A DNA stretch of 64,000 nucleotides from Pseudomonadota bacterium (GTDB lineage: Bacteria; Pseudomonadota; Gammaproteobacteria; Xanthomonadales; Xanthomonadaceae), in contig JAFEEL010000020.1 in NCBI GenBank assembly GCA_018241125.1, forward strand, positions 1 to 64,000, read 5' to 3'. The stretch's first letter is position 1. Every line of letters begins with the position of its first letter. Positions 26,932 to 35,551 of this stretch are shown in pieces. The position numbers and the translations under genes were made by a program. The notes under the pieces are model-generated. The model saw only the letters and a list, made by a program, of their open reading frames with translations, did not search any database and was not told the DNA's origin.

Positions 26932-28152
26932 ATGACCGCCACCCCCATCGCCACCCGCGAGCGCCTGCGCGAGGTGCGTTACGAAATCCGCGGCGAACTG
27001 GCCCGTCGCGCGCGCGAACTCGAAGCCCGCGGCCAGCAGCTGATCAAGCTCAACATCGGCAACCCGGGCGCGTTCGGCTTCCGTGCGCCCGAGCACATGC
27101 AGCAGGCGATCGCCGAACACTTGCCGCAATCCGACGCCTACACTCAGCAGCAGGGCCTGCCGGCGGCGCGCGAGGCGCTGGCCGCGCACTATTCGCAGCG
27201 CGACGGCGAGGCGATCCTGCCCGAGCAGGTGTTCATCGGCAATGGCGTGAGCGAGCTGATCGACATCGCCCTGCGCGCCCTGCTCAATCCCGGCGAAGAA
27301 GTGCTGCTGCCCAGCCCCGACTACCCGCTGTGGAGCGCAGCGACCATCCTCAACGACGGCAAGCCGGTGTATTACGACTGCCGCGCGGACAACGGCTGGC
27401 TGCCCGATCCCGAGCAAATCGAAGCCCTCGTCACCGGGCGAACGCGCGCGCTGGTGGTCATCAACCCCAACAACCCGACTGGCGCCAGCTACCCGCGCGA
27501 GTTGCTCGAACGCCTGGTCGCGATCGCGGCCAAACACCGCTTGCTGATCCTCGCCGACGAAATCTACGAAGGCATCCTCTACGACGGCGCTCCGTTCATC
27601 CCGCTGGGCTCGCTGGCCGGCGAGGTGCCGTGCCTGAGTTTCGGCGGGCTGTCGAAACTGCACCGCGCCTGCGGCTGGCGGGTGGGCTGGGGCGTGCTCG
27701 GCGGCGACCTGTGGCGGCTGGCCGATTACCTGCACTCGCTCGACCTGCTCAGCGCGCTGCGCCTGTGCGCGAACGTGCCCGGACAGTGGGCGATTCCAGC
27801 CGCGCTGTCCGGCCCGGAGACGATCCGCCCGCTGTGCTCGCCGGGCGGGCGACTGTACGAAACCCGGCGTGCAGTGATCGAGTGCTGCGAGTCCAGCCGC
27901 TTCCTCGATCTGGTCGCGCCCGATGCGGCGCTGTACGCCTTCCCGGCATTCCGCCGCGAGCTGCTGCCGCATCTGGACGATCATCGCTTCGCGCTGGAAC
28001 TGCTCGAACACGAGCGCGTGCTGATCGTGCCCGGGTCGAGTTTCAACGTGCGCCAGCGCAACCACTTCCGCATCACCCTGCTGCCCGAAGCCGATACCAT
28101 CCGCGAGGTGTTCGGACGCATCGAACGGGCGCTGGGGCGGTATGCGGGCTAG
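26932..28152 (+). CDS. PLP-dependent aminotransferase, AlaA-like
   Basis: A 406-residue class I/II aminotransferase. PINPNNPTG-type block VVINPNNPTGASYP, ILADEIYEGILYDG and the Schiff-base Lys in FGGLSKLHRACGWRVGW are present. Length and sequence pattern fit the AlaA group that makes alanine from pyruvate and glutamate, but related aspartate aminotransferases share these motifs. The ATG at 26932 is used because the upstream frame is repeat DNA. It is followed by an inverted repeat (CCGTTT/AAACGG) at about 28153-28182 without a U run. Confidence 0.88.
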   Translation: MTATPIATRERLREVRYEIRGELARRARELEARGQQLIKLNIGNPGAFGFRAPEHMQQAIAEHLPQSDAYTQQQGLPAAREALAAHYSQRDGEAILPEQVFIGNGVSELIDIALRALLNPGEEVLLPSPDYPLWSAATILNDGKPVYYDCRADNGWLPDPEQIEALVTGRTRALVVINPNNPTGASYPRELLERLVAIAAKHRLLILADEIYEGILYDGAPFIPLGSLAGEVPCLSFGGLSKLHRACGWRVGWGVLGGDLWRLADYLHSLDLLSALRLCANVPGQWAIPAALSGPETIRPLCSPGGRLYETRRAVIECCESSRFLDLVAPDAALYAFPAFRRELLPHLDDHRFALELLEHERVLIVPGSSFNVRQRNHFRITLLPEADTIREVFGRIERALGRYAG

Positions 28153-28240
28153 CCGTTTTCCCTGCTCCGGGCGGGAAACGGCACACAAAACGGATGCGCG
28201 GCCAGCACCGGCAATCCACGCTGCGCTCGCCCCTCACCCC

Positions 28241-28266
28241 AACCCCTCTCCCGACGGGAGAGGGGC
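28241..28266. repeat. GC palindrome before the SGNH hydrolase gene
   Basis: Arms CCCCTCTCCC (28243-28252) and GGGAGAGGGG (28256-28265) preceded by CCCTCACCCCAA. The same element occurs twice near 56300 and 56385. It ends 20 bp before the start codon of the next gene and would form a hairpin in its leader. Confidence 0.85.
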
Positions 28267-28285
28267 TTTGCACAGCGAAGACGCG

Positions 28286-28918
28286 ATGCGCACGAGCCGA
28301 TTCCTCGCTCTCGGCGATTCCTACACCATCGGTGAAGCGGTGGACGCACGCGCGCGCTGGCCGATGCAACTGGTCGCGCGCCTGCGCGAGCGCGACATCG
28401 CCATCGACGACCCGCAGATCATCGCCGTCACCGGCTGGACGACCGACGAACTGGCGGCGGCGATGGATCATGCGCAGTTCGACCCGCCCTACGCGCTGGT
28501 GAGCCTGCTGATCGGCGTCAACAATCAATACCGTGGGCGCGATCTGCGCCAGTACGCGCAGCAGTTCGACGCGCTGTTGAGGCGCGCGATCGATCTGGCC
28601 GGCAACGATCCAACACGGGTGCTCGTGGTGTCGATTCCCGACTGGGGCGCGACCCCGTTCGGTCACGCCAGCGGCCGCGACCTGGCCGGCGTTTCGGCGC
28701 AGATCGACGCCTTCAACGCCGCCGCACGCGAACACGTCATACAGCGTGGCGCGTACTGGATCGACATCACCCCGATCAGCCGCGATGCCGCGCACGATCC
28801 GGCGCTGACCGCGCCCGATGGCTTGCATCCGTCGGCGGCGATGTATGCGCGCTGGGTCGATCTGATCGCGCCGGTGGCACAACGGCGGCTGGCCGCGGAC
28901 ACCGCCCCCCGCCGCTGA
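28286..28918 (+). CDS. SGNH/GDSL hydrolase family protein
   Basis: A 210-residue esterase-like protein. The four SGNH blocks are recognisable: the nucleophile in FLALGDSYTIGE, a Gly in block II, GVNNQYRG for the Asn, and the Asp-His pair in PDGLHPSAAMY. There is no signal peptide, so a cytoplasmic enzyme acting on small esters is likely. It may share a transcript with the aminotransferase 133 bp upstream. Confidence 0.88.
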   Translation: MRTSRFLALGDSYTIGEAVDARARWPMQLVARLRERDIAIDDPQIIAVTGWTTDELAAAMDHAQFDPPYALVSLLIGVNNQYRGRDLRQYAQQFDALLRRAIDLAGNDPTRVLVVSIPDWGATPFGHASGRDLAGVSAQIDAFNAAAREHVIQRGAYWIDITPISRDAAHDPALTAPDGLHPSAAMYARWVDLIAPVAQRRLAADTAPRR

Positions 28919-28929
28919 CGATCACGCCG

Positions 28930-30717
28930 TCAGAACAACGCCGCGTCCATCTCCATCAACGCGGTCGCGCCCGAGCGCGCCTGATCGATCATCGCGCGGC
29001 TTTCGGGGTAGAGCTTGGCGAAGTAGAAACGCGCGGTCATCAGCTTGGACTGGTAGAACGGATCGCCGCTGCCTTGCTTGCGCAGTGCCACCGCCGCCGC
29101 ATGGCACCACGAGAACGAAAACACCAGGTGGCCGATCACCCGCAGGTAGGGCACGGCCGCCGCACCCATCTCGTCGGGATTGGCCATCGCCTTGCCGCCG
29201 ATTTCCATGGTCAGCTTCTGCACCTCGCGACCGAGCGCTTCCAGCGGCGCGGTGAACTCTTGCATGGCCTGGTTGCCGGCGTGTTCTTCCAGCAGCTCGG
29301 CGATCACCTTGCCGAACTTCATCAACTTCGCCCCGCCATCGGCGAGCACCTTGCGCCCAAGCAGGTCCAGCGCCTGCACGGTGTTGGTGCCCTCGTAGAT
29401 CATGTTGATGCGCGCATCGCGCACGTATTGCTCCAGCCCGGATTCGGCGATGTAGCCGTGCCCGCCGAGCACCTGCATCGCCAGCGTGGTGCACTCGTAA
29501 CCGTTGTCGGTGATGAAGCCCTTGATGACCGGCGTGAGCAGGGCGACGAGGTCGGCGCTGTCGGCGCGCACCTTTTCGCTGGGGTGCTTGTGCTCGCGGT
29601 CGATCGCAAGGCCGGCCCAGTAGGTGAAGGCGCGCGCGGCCTCGACGTAGGCCTTTTGCGTGAGCAGCATGCGCCGCACGTCGGGATGGAAGATGATCGG
29701 ATCGGCCGGCTGATCGGGTGCCTTGGGGCCGGTGAGGGAACGGCTTTGCAGGCGCTGCTTGGCGTATGCCAGCGAGTTCTGGTAGGCCACCTCGGCCAGC
29801 CCCACCGACTGCATGCCCACGCCCAGCCGCGCGGTGTTCATCATCACGAACATCGCGTTGAGGCCGCGGTTGGGCTCACCGACCAGCCAGCCCTTGGCGG
29901 CGTCGAAGTTGATCACGCAGGTGGCGTTGCCGTGGATGCCCATCTTGTGTTCGATCGCCCCGCAGGTCACCGCATTGCGCGGCCCGACTTCGCCATTGGC
30001 ATCGGGCACGAACTTCGGGACGACGAACAGCGAGATGCCCTTGGTGCCGGCCGGCGCATCCGGCAACCGCGCCAGCACGAGGTGGATGATGTTGGCCGAC
30101 AAGTCGTGCTCACCGGCGGAGATGAAGATCTTGCTGCCGGTGATGGCGAAGCTGCCGTCGCCGGCGGGCTGCGCGCGGGTGCGGATCAGGCCCAGGTCGG
30201 TGCCGGCCTGCGCTTCGGTCAGGCACATGGTGCCGGTCCATTCGCCCGACACCAACTTGGGCAGGTAGGTTTTTTTCTGCGCATCGGTGCCGAACGCCAT
30301 CAGCGCGTTGTAGGCGCCGTGGGTGAGTCCGGGGTACATCGACCACGCCTGATTGGCCGAGTTGAGCATCTCCAGCATGGCGTTGTGCACCACGTGCGGC
30401 AGGCCCTGCCCGCCCCACGCCGGATCGGCGCCCAGCGCCGGCCAGCCAGCGGCGACGAAGGCTTCATAGGCCTCCTTGAATCCCTTAGGCGTGCTCACGC
30501 TGCCGTCGGGGTGATGGGTGCAACCCTCGCGGTCGCCGGATTGATTGAGCGGGAACACCACCTCGGCGCAGAACTTGCCGCCCTCCTCCAGCACCGCGTC
30601 GATGGTGGCACGGTCGATGTCGGCGTGGCCATCGAGCTTGCGCAGGGCGTTCTCGACGTCGAGCAACTCGTGCAGGACGAACTGCATGTCGCGCAGCGGC
30701 GGGGTGTAGTGCGGCAT
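28930..30717 (-). CDS. Acyl-CoA dehydrogenase, long form
   Basis: FAD-dependent acyl-CoA dehydrogenase of 595 residues, first step of fatty-acid beta-oxidation. MCLTEAQAGTDLGLIRTRA is the FAD/substrate segment, CTTLAMQVLGGHGYIAESGLEQYVRDARINMIYEGTNTVQ carries the catalytic region, and a C-terminal extension from about 470 matches the long bacterial ACADs with an extra helical domain. It converges with the SGNH hydrolase gene, leaving 11 bp between stops. A thiolase gene (fadI) lies further on but is not linked. Confidence 0.95.
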   Translation of the reverse strand: MPHYTPPLRDMQFVLHELLDVENALRKLDGHADIDRATIDAVLEEGGKFCAEVVFPLNQSGDREGCTHHPDGSVSTPKGFKEAYEAFVAAGWPALGADPAWGGQGLPHVVHNAMLEMLNSANQAWSMYPGLTHGAYNALMAFGTDAQKKTYLPKLVSGEWTGTMCLTEAQAGTDLGLIRTRAQPAGDGSFAITGSKIFISAGEHDLSANIIHLVLARLPDAPAGTKGISLFVVPKFVPDANGEVGPRNAVTCGAIEHKMGIHGNATCVINFDAAKGWLVGEPNRGLNAMFVMMNTARLGVGMQSVGLAEVAYQNSLAYAKQRLQSRSLTGPKAPDQPADPIIFHPDVRRMLLTQKAYVEAARAFTYWAGLAIDREHKHPSEKVRADSADLVALLTPVIKGFITDNGYECTTLAMQVLGGHGYIAESGLEQYVRDARINMIYEGTNTVQALDLLGRKVLADGGAKLMKFGKVIAELLEEHAGNQAMQEFTAPLEALGREVQKLTMEIGGKAMANPDEMGAAAVPYLRVIGHLVFSFSWCHAAAVALRKQGSGDPFYQSKLMTARFYFAKLYPESRAMIDQARSGATALMEMDAALF

Positions 30718-30846
30718 GGTCGGCTCCGGGCGTGGGCTATGGATCGTACTCTGGCACGGGACGAGTCGAGGGTTTGCTCGATTTGGCGGGCGGCCTTGCC
30801 GCAGGTCGTAATCCTCTGCGCAACGTCGGCCCGACCTGCGAGTCGC

Positions 30847-31089
30847 TCAACGCTCGGCGATGCGTGGGCGCGCCGTTGGCCAGGCGATTTCCAGCCGGCG
30901 GTGGTTGCGCACGCAATCGCGCAGGTACAGGTTGATCAGGCTCTGATAGGGCACTCCTGACTGCCGGGCCATGTCCTTGAAGTAGCCCAGCACGTCCTCC
31001 GATAACCGCATCGACACCGGTTTCTTGAGCTTGGCCGCATACGGATTCTTGCGCGCGCGCAGGGTGGACAGGTCGTATTCGGATTTCAT
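30847..31089 (-). CDS. brnA: BrnA-type antitoxin
   Basis: An 80-residue protein with a C-terminal ribbon-helix-helix: KKPVSMRLSEDVLGYFKDMARQSGVPYQSLINLYLRDCV. The form and its position directly after a BrnT-like toxin identify it as the BrnA antitoxin, which neutralises BrnT and represses the operon. The start overlaps the brnT stop (ATGA). Gene order toxin first, antitoxin second is normal for brnTA. Confidence 0.88.
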   Translation of the reverse strand: MKSEYDLSTLRARKNPYAAKLKKPVSMRLSEDVLGYFKDMARQSGVPYQSLINLYLRDCVRNHRRLEIAWPTARPRIAER

Positions 31090-31373
31090 GGCGACACCTT
31101 GGCGTAGTGGGCGCTTTCCCTCGCGGTGGCCTTGCGGGCGGAGATGATGCGGATCGTGTGTCCGCCAGCGCGTTCGCAATGGCAGACCAGCAGCAGATTC
31201 GCCAGCGCGCTCAGGCCCAGCAGCAAGAAGCGATCTTCCAGATCGGCATGCGCATCGTCGAAAAACTGGATCGCGAACTCGTCATGGAACACCGTCTGCG
31301 CTTCGGCGAACGTCACGCCATGCTTGCGCGCGTTGGCAGCCGCTTTTGCCGGATCCCAAGCGAATTTCAGCAT
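31086..31373 (-). CDS. brnT: BrnT-type ribonuclease toxin
   Basis: A 95-residue RelE-like ribonuclease. Family marks are FAWDPAKAAANARKHGVTFAEAQTVFHD near the N-terminus, DRFLLLGLS in the middle, and the C-terminal block HTIRIISARKATARESAHYAK. A promoter is visible just upstream, and the predicted transcription start falls on the start codon. Confidence 0.92.
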   Translation of the reverse strand: MLKFAWDPAKAAANARKHGVTFAEAQTVFHDEFAIQFFDDAHADLEDRFLLLGLSALANLLLVCHCERAGGHTIRIISARKATARESAHYAKVSP

Positions 31374-31375
31374 CC

Positions 31376-31408
31376 ATACAATGTATTGAAACCTGCCGGC
31401 ATGCGCAA
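31376..31408 (-). promoter_or_regulatory. Promoter and operator of brnTA
   Basis: On the minus strand TTGCGC (31408-31403), 17 bp, TACATT (31385-31380). The start codon A is the seventh base after the -10, so the transcript is probably leaderless. The perfect palindrome ATACAATGTAT (31376-31386) covers the -10 and is a likely BrnA operator. Confidence 0.65.
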
Positions 31409-31429
31409 GCCGGCCGGTTGCGAAAGAAC

Positions 31430-31560
31430 CCGTTCGTGGTGAGCCGGCACGGTCGAGAACGCAGTTCGAGACGGGCCGTGTCGAACCACGGCAGGTAAGG
31501 TAGTCACCGCCTGCGGCCTTGACAAACCCTCCTCACCACGAACGCGCAAGTTGATGGAAT
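31430..31560. repeat. Dispersed palindromic repeat, diverged copy
   Basis: TTCGTGGTGAGCCGGCACGG (about 31432-31451) to GGCCGTGTCGAACCAC (to about 31489) is the same element as at 354-418, but the inner pair is now CACGG/CCGTG instead of GAGCCGG/CCGGTTC. A fragment with CCTCACCACGAACG follows at about 31531-31546. The two protein genes around it are both on the minus strand. Confidence 0.75.
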
Positions 31561-31602
31561 TGCGAGCCAGCCGGGACACGGTGGCCCGCCGATTCCGACC
31601 CA

Positions 31603-31932
31603 TCAAGCCGATCCGTTGCGCTGCCGCTTCCAGCCGTGGTGGCGGATATCCAGATACAGGCTGTAGCTGGCGGTGAAGGCCGGGAACAGGTTCTGCAACA
31701 CGCCCACCGAGTCGGACTTGGGCGAGAAGATGAAATAGCTCAGGGTGGTGATGGAGCCGACGATGGACATGTACCAGAACGCCCGTGGCACCTCGGGCTT
31801 GCCGGCCTTGCGCGAGGCGTGCATCTGCACGAACCAGCGTGCCGAGAACATCAGCGCGCCGGTGTAGCCGATCAGCTTCCACACGGTGATGTGGATGCCG
31901 GTCCAGGCCAGCCAGAGGATTTCGTCGTTCAT
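31603..31932 (-). CDS. LABN-domain membrane protein
   Basis: A 109-residue integral membrane protein with the lipid-A-disaccharide synthase N-terminal (LABN) domain: three helices, with TGALMFSARWFVQMHASRKAGKPEVPRAFWYMSIVGS and the C-terminal LFPAFTASYSLYLDIRHHGW. Stand-alone LABN proteins commonly sit next to a glycosyltransferase 2 of the dolichol-phosphate-mannose type, as here. A role in handling a lipid-linked sugar is inferred. GGAG lies seven bases before the start. The 122 bp to the next gene hold GC-rich palindromes. Confidence 0.9.
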   Translation of the reverse strand: MNDEILWLAWTGIHITVWKLIGYTGALMFSARWFVQMHASRKAGKPEVPRAFWYMSIVGSITTLSYFIFSPKSDSVGVLQNLFPAFTASYSLYLDIRHHGWKRQRNGSA

Positions 31933-32054
31933 CGCATGACTCCGGTGGGATCTCCTCCCCTTGCGCAACGCGCAGGGGGAGGTCGGGAGGGGGTTGCTTC
32001 GCAGGCCGGAGCAGTCGTACCCCTCCCCCTGCGCTTCGCACAAGGCAGACGGCT

Positions 32055-32789
32055 TCAGTCGTCCGCTCGCATCTCGACCACCTGCGTGCGTTTGCTGCGC
32101 AAGATCAACCACGCCACCCCGCGCAAGTCGCGGATACCCACCAGCGCGCGATTGAGGTTGTTGTATTTGGATACGCCGGCGGTGCGGTGGCGATGGTTGA
32201 CTGGCACGCTCACCGTCTTCCAGCCGGCGCGCTGCATCAGGGCGGGCAGGAAGCGGTGCATGTGGTCGAAGTAGGGCAGGTCGAGGAAGGCCTCGCGTTC
32301 GAACAGCTTGATGCCGCAGCCGGTATCGGGGGTGGCGTCGCGCAGCATCCGCGAACGGATGCGGTTGGCCCAGCGCGAGGCCCAGCGCTTGGAGCCCGAA
32401 TCGCGCCGGTTCACCCGCCAGCCGGCGAACAGCTTGATCGCCGCATCGGCGCTGGCGCGCGCGGCCAGCAGCTTGGGGATGTCGGCCGGGTCGTTCTGCC
32501 CGTCGCCATCGAGCGTTGCGATCCACACCCCGCGCGCAGCTTTCACGCCATTGCGGATGGCGGTGCTCTGCCCGGCCTGTTGCAAGTGCCGCAGCACGCG
32601 CAGTTCCGGCGTGCCGGCTTGCAGGGTTTGCAGCGCGGCCACGCTGCCGTCGCGGCTGAGGTCATCGACGTACACGATCTCGAACGCGACCTGCCCGCGC
32701 AGCGCGGCCACGATCTCACCCACCAACGGGGCGATGTTGGCCTGCTCGTTGTGCACCGGCACGACCACCGACAATTCGGGCGTGGTCAT
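32055..32789 (-). CDS. Glycosyltransferase family 2, DPM1-like
   Basis: A 244-residue cytoplasmic-facing glycosyltransferase of the polyprenyl-phosphate sugar transferase group. SVVVPVHNEQANIAPLV, EIVYVDDLSRDGS and the metal-binding TLDGDGQNDPADIPKLL are clear, and the acceptor region KLFEREAFLDLPYFDHMHRFLPAL is conserved. There is no C-terminal membrane domain. It probably uses a nucleotide sugar and undecaprenyl phosphate; the following LABN protein may act with it. Confidence 0.9.
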   Translation of the reverse strand: MTTPELSVVVPVHNEQANIAPLVGEIVAALRGQVAFEIVYVDDLSRDGSVAALQTLQAGTPELRVLRHLQQAGQSTAIRNGVKAARGVWIATLDGDGQNDPADIPKLLAARASADAAIKLFAGWRVNRRDSGSKRWASRWANRIRSRMLRDATPDTGCGIKLFEREAFLDLPYFDHMHRFLPALMQRAGWKTVSVPVNHRHRTAGVSKYNNLNRALVGIRDLRGVAWLILRSKRTQVVEMRADD

Positions 32790-32880
32790 GAGCGCAGTAA
32801 CGAGGGGTGAGGGGCGAGAGACGAGCGAAAACGTCGCGCCGGCAGGGAGAGGTTCATGCGCGCATTATCGCGGGTGTCGA

Positions 32881-33783
32881 TCAGTTTTTCCCGCGCAGCC
32901 GTTCGAGCACGCCGTCGAGCGCGTCCAGCCCGTGGTAGTGGATCACCAGCTTGCCGCGCCCGCCGCGTCCGTGCTGGATGGCCACCCGCGAGCCGATGGC
33001 CTCGGACAGCTCGCGCTCGAGCGCGACGACGTCGGCATCGGCGCGGGCCAGCGTTTTTTTCGCCGGCGGTTGCGGCTTGGCCGCCTGCGCCAGTTGCGCG
33101 CGGCGCTCGGTCTCGCGCACCGACCAGCCTTGCGCGGCGGCCTCGTTGGCCAGCGCCTGCGCGAAGTGCGTTGGCAGGGTGAGCAGGGCGCGGGCGTGGC
33201 CCATTTCCAGTTGGTGGCCGGCCAGCAATTGCCGGATCGCTTCGGGCAGTTCGAGCAGGCGCAGCAGGTTGGACACCGCCGCGCGCGAGCGCCCGACCGC
33301 CTCGGCGGTCTGCTGGTGGGTCAGGCCGAACTCGTCGATCAGGCGGGTCAGCGCCTGGGCTTCTTCCAATGGATTGAGATCCTCGCGCTGGATGTTCTCG
33401 ATCAGCGCCATCGCCACCGCCGAGCGATCATCGACCTCGCGCAGCACCACCGGGACTTCAGTCAGCCCGGCGATCTGCGCGGCGCGCCAGCGGCGTTCGC
33501 CGGCGATGATTTCGTGGGTGGCCTTGGATCCTTTCACCGGCGCCACGGCGCGCACCACGATCGGTTGGATCAAGCCCTGCGCGCGGATCGAATCGGCCAG
33601 TTCGGCCAAGCGCTCGGCGTCCATCCCGGTGCGCGGCTGGTAACGACCCGGGCGCAGCGCCGTCACCGGCAGCGTGTGCGCGGACGCGCCGCTGGCCGTC
33701 GCATCGGGCTCGGGCGCGGCCTTGCCGGCCGGGCCGAGCAACGCGTCCAGTCCGCGACCCAAGCCACGCTTCTTGGCTGCCAT
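32881..33783 (-). CDS. parB: Chromosome partitioning protein ParB
   Basis: Centromere-binding CTP switch protein of 300 residues. LPVTALRPGRYQPR leads into the N-terminal CTPase domain with GERRWRAAQIAG. Next come the helix-turn-helix LTHQQTAEAVGRSRAAVSNLLRLLELP and a C-terminal dimerisation domain. It follows parA, with a multi-hairpin element in the gap. No parS site (TGTTTCACGTGAAACA type) was seen in the window. Confidence 0.97.
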   Translation of the reverse strand: MAAKKRGLGRGLDALLGPAGKAAPEPDATASGASAHTLPVTALRPGRYQPRTGMDAERLAELADSIRAQGLIQPIVVRAVAPVKGSKATHEIIAGERRWRAAQIAGLTEVPVVLREVDDRSAVAMALIENIQREDLNPLEEAQALTRLIDEFGLTHQQTAEAVGRSRAAVSNLLRLLELPEAIRQLLAGHQLEMGHARALLTLPTHFAQALANEAAAQGWSVRETERRAQLAQAAKPQPPAKKTLARADADVVALERELSEAIGSRVAIQHGRGGRGKLVIHYHGLDALDGVLERLRGKN

Positions 33784-33806
33784 GTCAGGTTTTCTCCGAT
33801 GTTGTT

Positions 33807-33957
33807 GGTTGGAAAAGGGCCATCCTGCCCTTTTCCAACTCGCCCGATCCGGTACATGCCCGGATCGGGCTCCGACGAATCAAGCACTCTCGTGCTTGAT
33901 TCGCGAGCGATCCGTCCACGCATCGCGGTAGCAGGTCGTTGTTCAACGCCCTGCTAC
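33807..33957 (-). repeat. Multi-hairpin element, copy C (parA-parB gap)
   Basis: In gene-sense order on the minus strand: S1 33957-33928 (arms GTAGCAGG and CCTGCTAC with inner CGTTG/CAACG) spanning the parA stop codon; S2 about 33925-33906 (GCGAT, loop with GTGGAC, ATCGC); S3 33903-33876 (CGAATCAAGCAC, loop GAGA, GTGCTTGATTCG); S4 33870-33842 (GCCCGATCCGG, loop GCATGTA, CCGGATCGGGC); S5 33840-33807 (TTGGAAAAGGGC, loop AGGATG, GCCCTTTTCCAA). The element ends 24 bases before the parB start. Confidence 0.85.
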
Positions 33958-34737
33958 TTCCTTTTTGCGTTCGCGCCCGCGGCGCACGATCTCGCCGGCC
34001 AGCCCCAAATAGGCGATGCCGCCGCGCGAGCCGCGATCATAGGCGATGATGCTCTGGCCGTGGCTGGGCGCCTCGGCCAGACGCACGTTGCGCGGGATGA
34101 TGGTGCGCAGCACGCGCTCGCCGAAGTGCGATGCCAGGTCCGCCGACACGCCGTTGTCGAGGTTGTTGCGCAGGTCGTACATGGTGCGCACGATGCCCTC
34201 GATCACCAGCGCCGGGTTCAGCCGCTTCATCAATGCGTCGATGGTGCCCAGCATCGCGGTCAGGCCTTCGAGCGCGAGAAACTCGCACTGCGTGGGCACC
34301 AGCACGCCGTCGGCGGCAGCCAGCGCGTTCAAGGTCAGCAGCGACAGCGACGGCGGGCAGTCGATGATGATGTAGGCGTAGCGCTCGCGCAGCGGCTCCA
34401 GCGCCTGTTTCAAGCGCTGCTCGCGGCCGGACTCGTCCATCAGCCGGATCTCGGCGGCGGTGAGGTCGCCGTTGCCCGGCAGGATGTCGTAGTGTTCCGG
34501 GCTGCGCTGGAGCACCTGTTCCAGCGGCGCTTCATGCAGCAGCAGCTCGCAGGTGGTGGCCTCCAGTTCGCGCTTGTCGATGCCCGCCGCGGTAGTGGCG
34601 TTGCCCTGCGGGTCCAGATCCACCAGCAGCACTTTCGCGCCGGTATCGGCCAGCGCCGCGGCGAGATTGACCGAGGTGGTGGTCTTGCCCACCCCACCTT
34701 TCTGGTTGGCCACTGCGATGATCCGCGCCTTGCCCAT
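33943..34737 (-). CDS. parA: Chromosome partitioning ATPase ParA
   Basis: Deviant Walker-type ATPase of 264 residues that moves ParB-bound origins. It has ANQKGGVGKTTTSVNLA, LLVDLDPQGNAT and IIIDCPPSLSLLTLNAL. The start MGKARIIAVANQKGG is the family start. Its last four codons and stop lie inside the first hairpin of the multi-hairpin element. rsmG lies 22 bp upstream, so rsmG-parA-parB is probably one operon, as in many bacteria near the origin of replication. Confidence 0.97.
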   Translation of the reverse strand: MGKARIIAVANQKGGVGKTTTSVNLAAALADTGAKVLLVDLDPQGNATTAAGIDKRELEATTCELLLHEAPLEQVLQRSPEHYDILPGNGDLTAAEIRLMDESGREQRLKQALEPLRERYAYIIIDCPPSLSLLTLNALAAADGVLVPTQCEFLALEGLTAMLGTIDALMKRLNPALVIEGIVRTMYDLRNNLDNGVSADLASHFGERVLRTIIPRNVRLAEAPSHGQSIIAYDRGSRGGIAYLGLAGEIVRRGRERKKEVAGR

Positions 34738-34759
34738 GCGTAGCGATTCCTTGATGTGT

Positions 34760-35428
34760 CTACGTCGTTGCGTCGCGCACGATTTCCAGCACGTGCCGCT
34801 GCGCGTCCAGCCCGGGCACCGTGAGCGCGTGGGTGGCCGCCAGTTTCCAGCCCGCCGGCAACTGCGCGACTTCGCCGATTGGATCGGCACCCTTCATCGC
34901 CAGCAGCCGCCCGCCGGGTGCCAGCAGGTGGCCGCCCACGCGCACGAACTGCGCAAGACTACCGAAGGCCCGCGACACAAGACAGTCGAACGGTCGTTCG
35001 GATCGAAAATCTTCCGCCCGCGCCTGCACCGGGTGCAGGTTCTCCAGCCCCAGTTGGCGTTGCACTTCGCGCTGGAAGCGCACCTTCTTGCCGTTGGACT
35101 CGATGCAGGTCACCTCCAGATCGGGCCGCGCCAGCGCCAGTGGAATGCCCGGCAAGCCGGCACCGGCGCCGATGTCGGCCAGCCGACCGCGCACGAAGGG
35201 CGCGATGGACAGCGAATCGAGCAGGTGCAGGGTCAACATCTGCGCCGGGTCGCGGATCGCGGTGAGGTTGTAGGCACCGTTCCAGCGTTCCAGCAGCGCC
35301 AGATATTCCAGCAGACGCGCCACCAGCGCCTCGTTCGCCAGCCCGAGCGCCACCAGCCCGGCAACGAGCGTCGGGCGCAGGTGCGCCAGCGCGGAAGCCT
35401 GCGACGGGATGGGCGAATCGGAAGTCAT
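34760..35428 (-). CDS. rsmG: 16S rRNA (guanine527-N7)-methyltransferase
   Basis: SAM-dependent methyltransferase of 222 residues (GidB). LLEYLALLERWNGAYNLTAIRDP, HLLDSLSIAPF, the SAM-binding ADIGAGAGLPGIPLALARPDLEVTCIES and VSRAFGSLAQF are all typical. It heads the rsmG-parA-parB cluster. The usual neighbour mnmG is not in the window. Confidence 0.95.
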   Translation of the reverse strand: MTSDSPIPSQASALAHLRPTLVAGLVALGLANEALVARLLEYLALLERWNGAYNLTAIRDPAQMLTLHLLDSLSIAPFVRGRLADIGAGAGLPGIPLALARPDLEVTCIESNGKKVRFQREVQRQLGLENLHPVQARAEDFRSERPFDCLVSRAFGSLAQFVRVGGHLLAPGGRLLAMKGADPIGEVAQLPAGWKLAATHALTVPGLDAQRHVLEIVRDATT

Positions 35429-35518
35429 GCGCGATGCGGCGACGGCAGGCGCGCATTGTCCCGCATTGGCCGCGCCCGCGCAGTGTCAGGTGAACTCGCG
35501 ATAGCGAACGCAAATCAC

Positions 35519-35546
35519 TTGACGATACTGCTAATGATACTAAACT
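35519..35546 (+). promoter_or_regulatory. Promoter of hicAB
   Basis: TTGACG (35519-35524), 16 bp, TAAACT (35541-35546). Direct repeats GATACT (35524 and 35536) lie between and over the boxes and may be operator half-sites. The predicted transcription start falls at the hicA start codon (35552), so the message is probably leaderless. Confidence 0.65.
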
Positions 35547-35551
35547 ATGGC

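Noticed and set aside
32881-35428. parS site or replication origin near rsmG-parA-parB
   Set aside because: No sequence close to TGTTTCACGTGAAACA and no cluster of DnaA boxes or dnaA gene was seen in the window.
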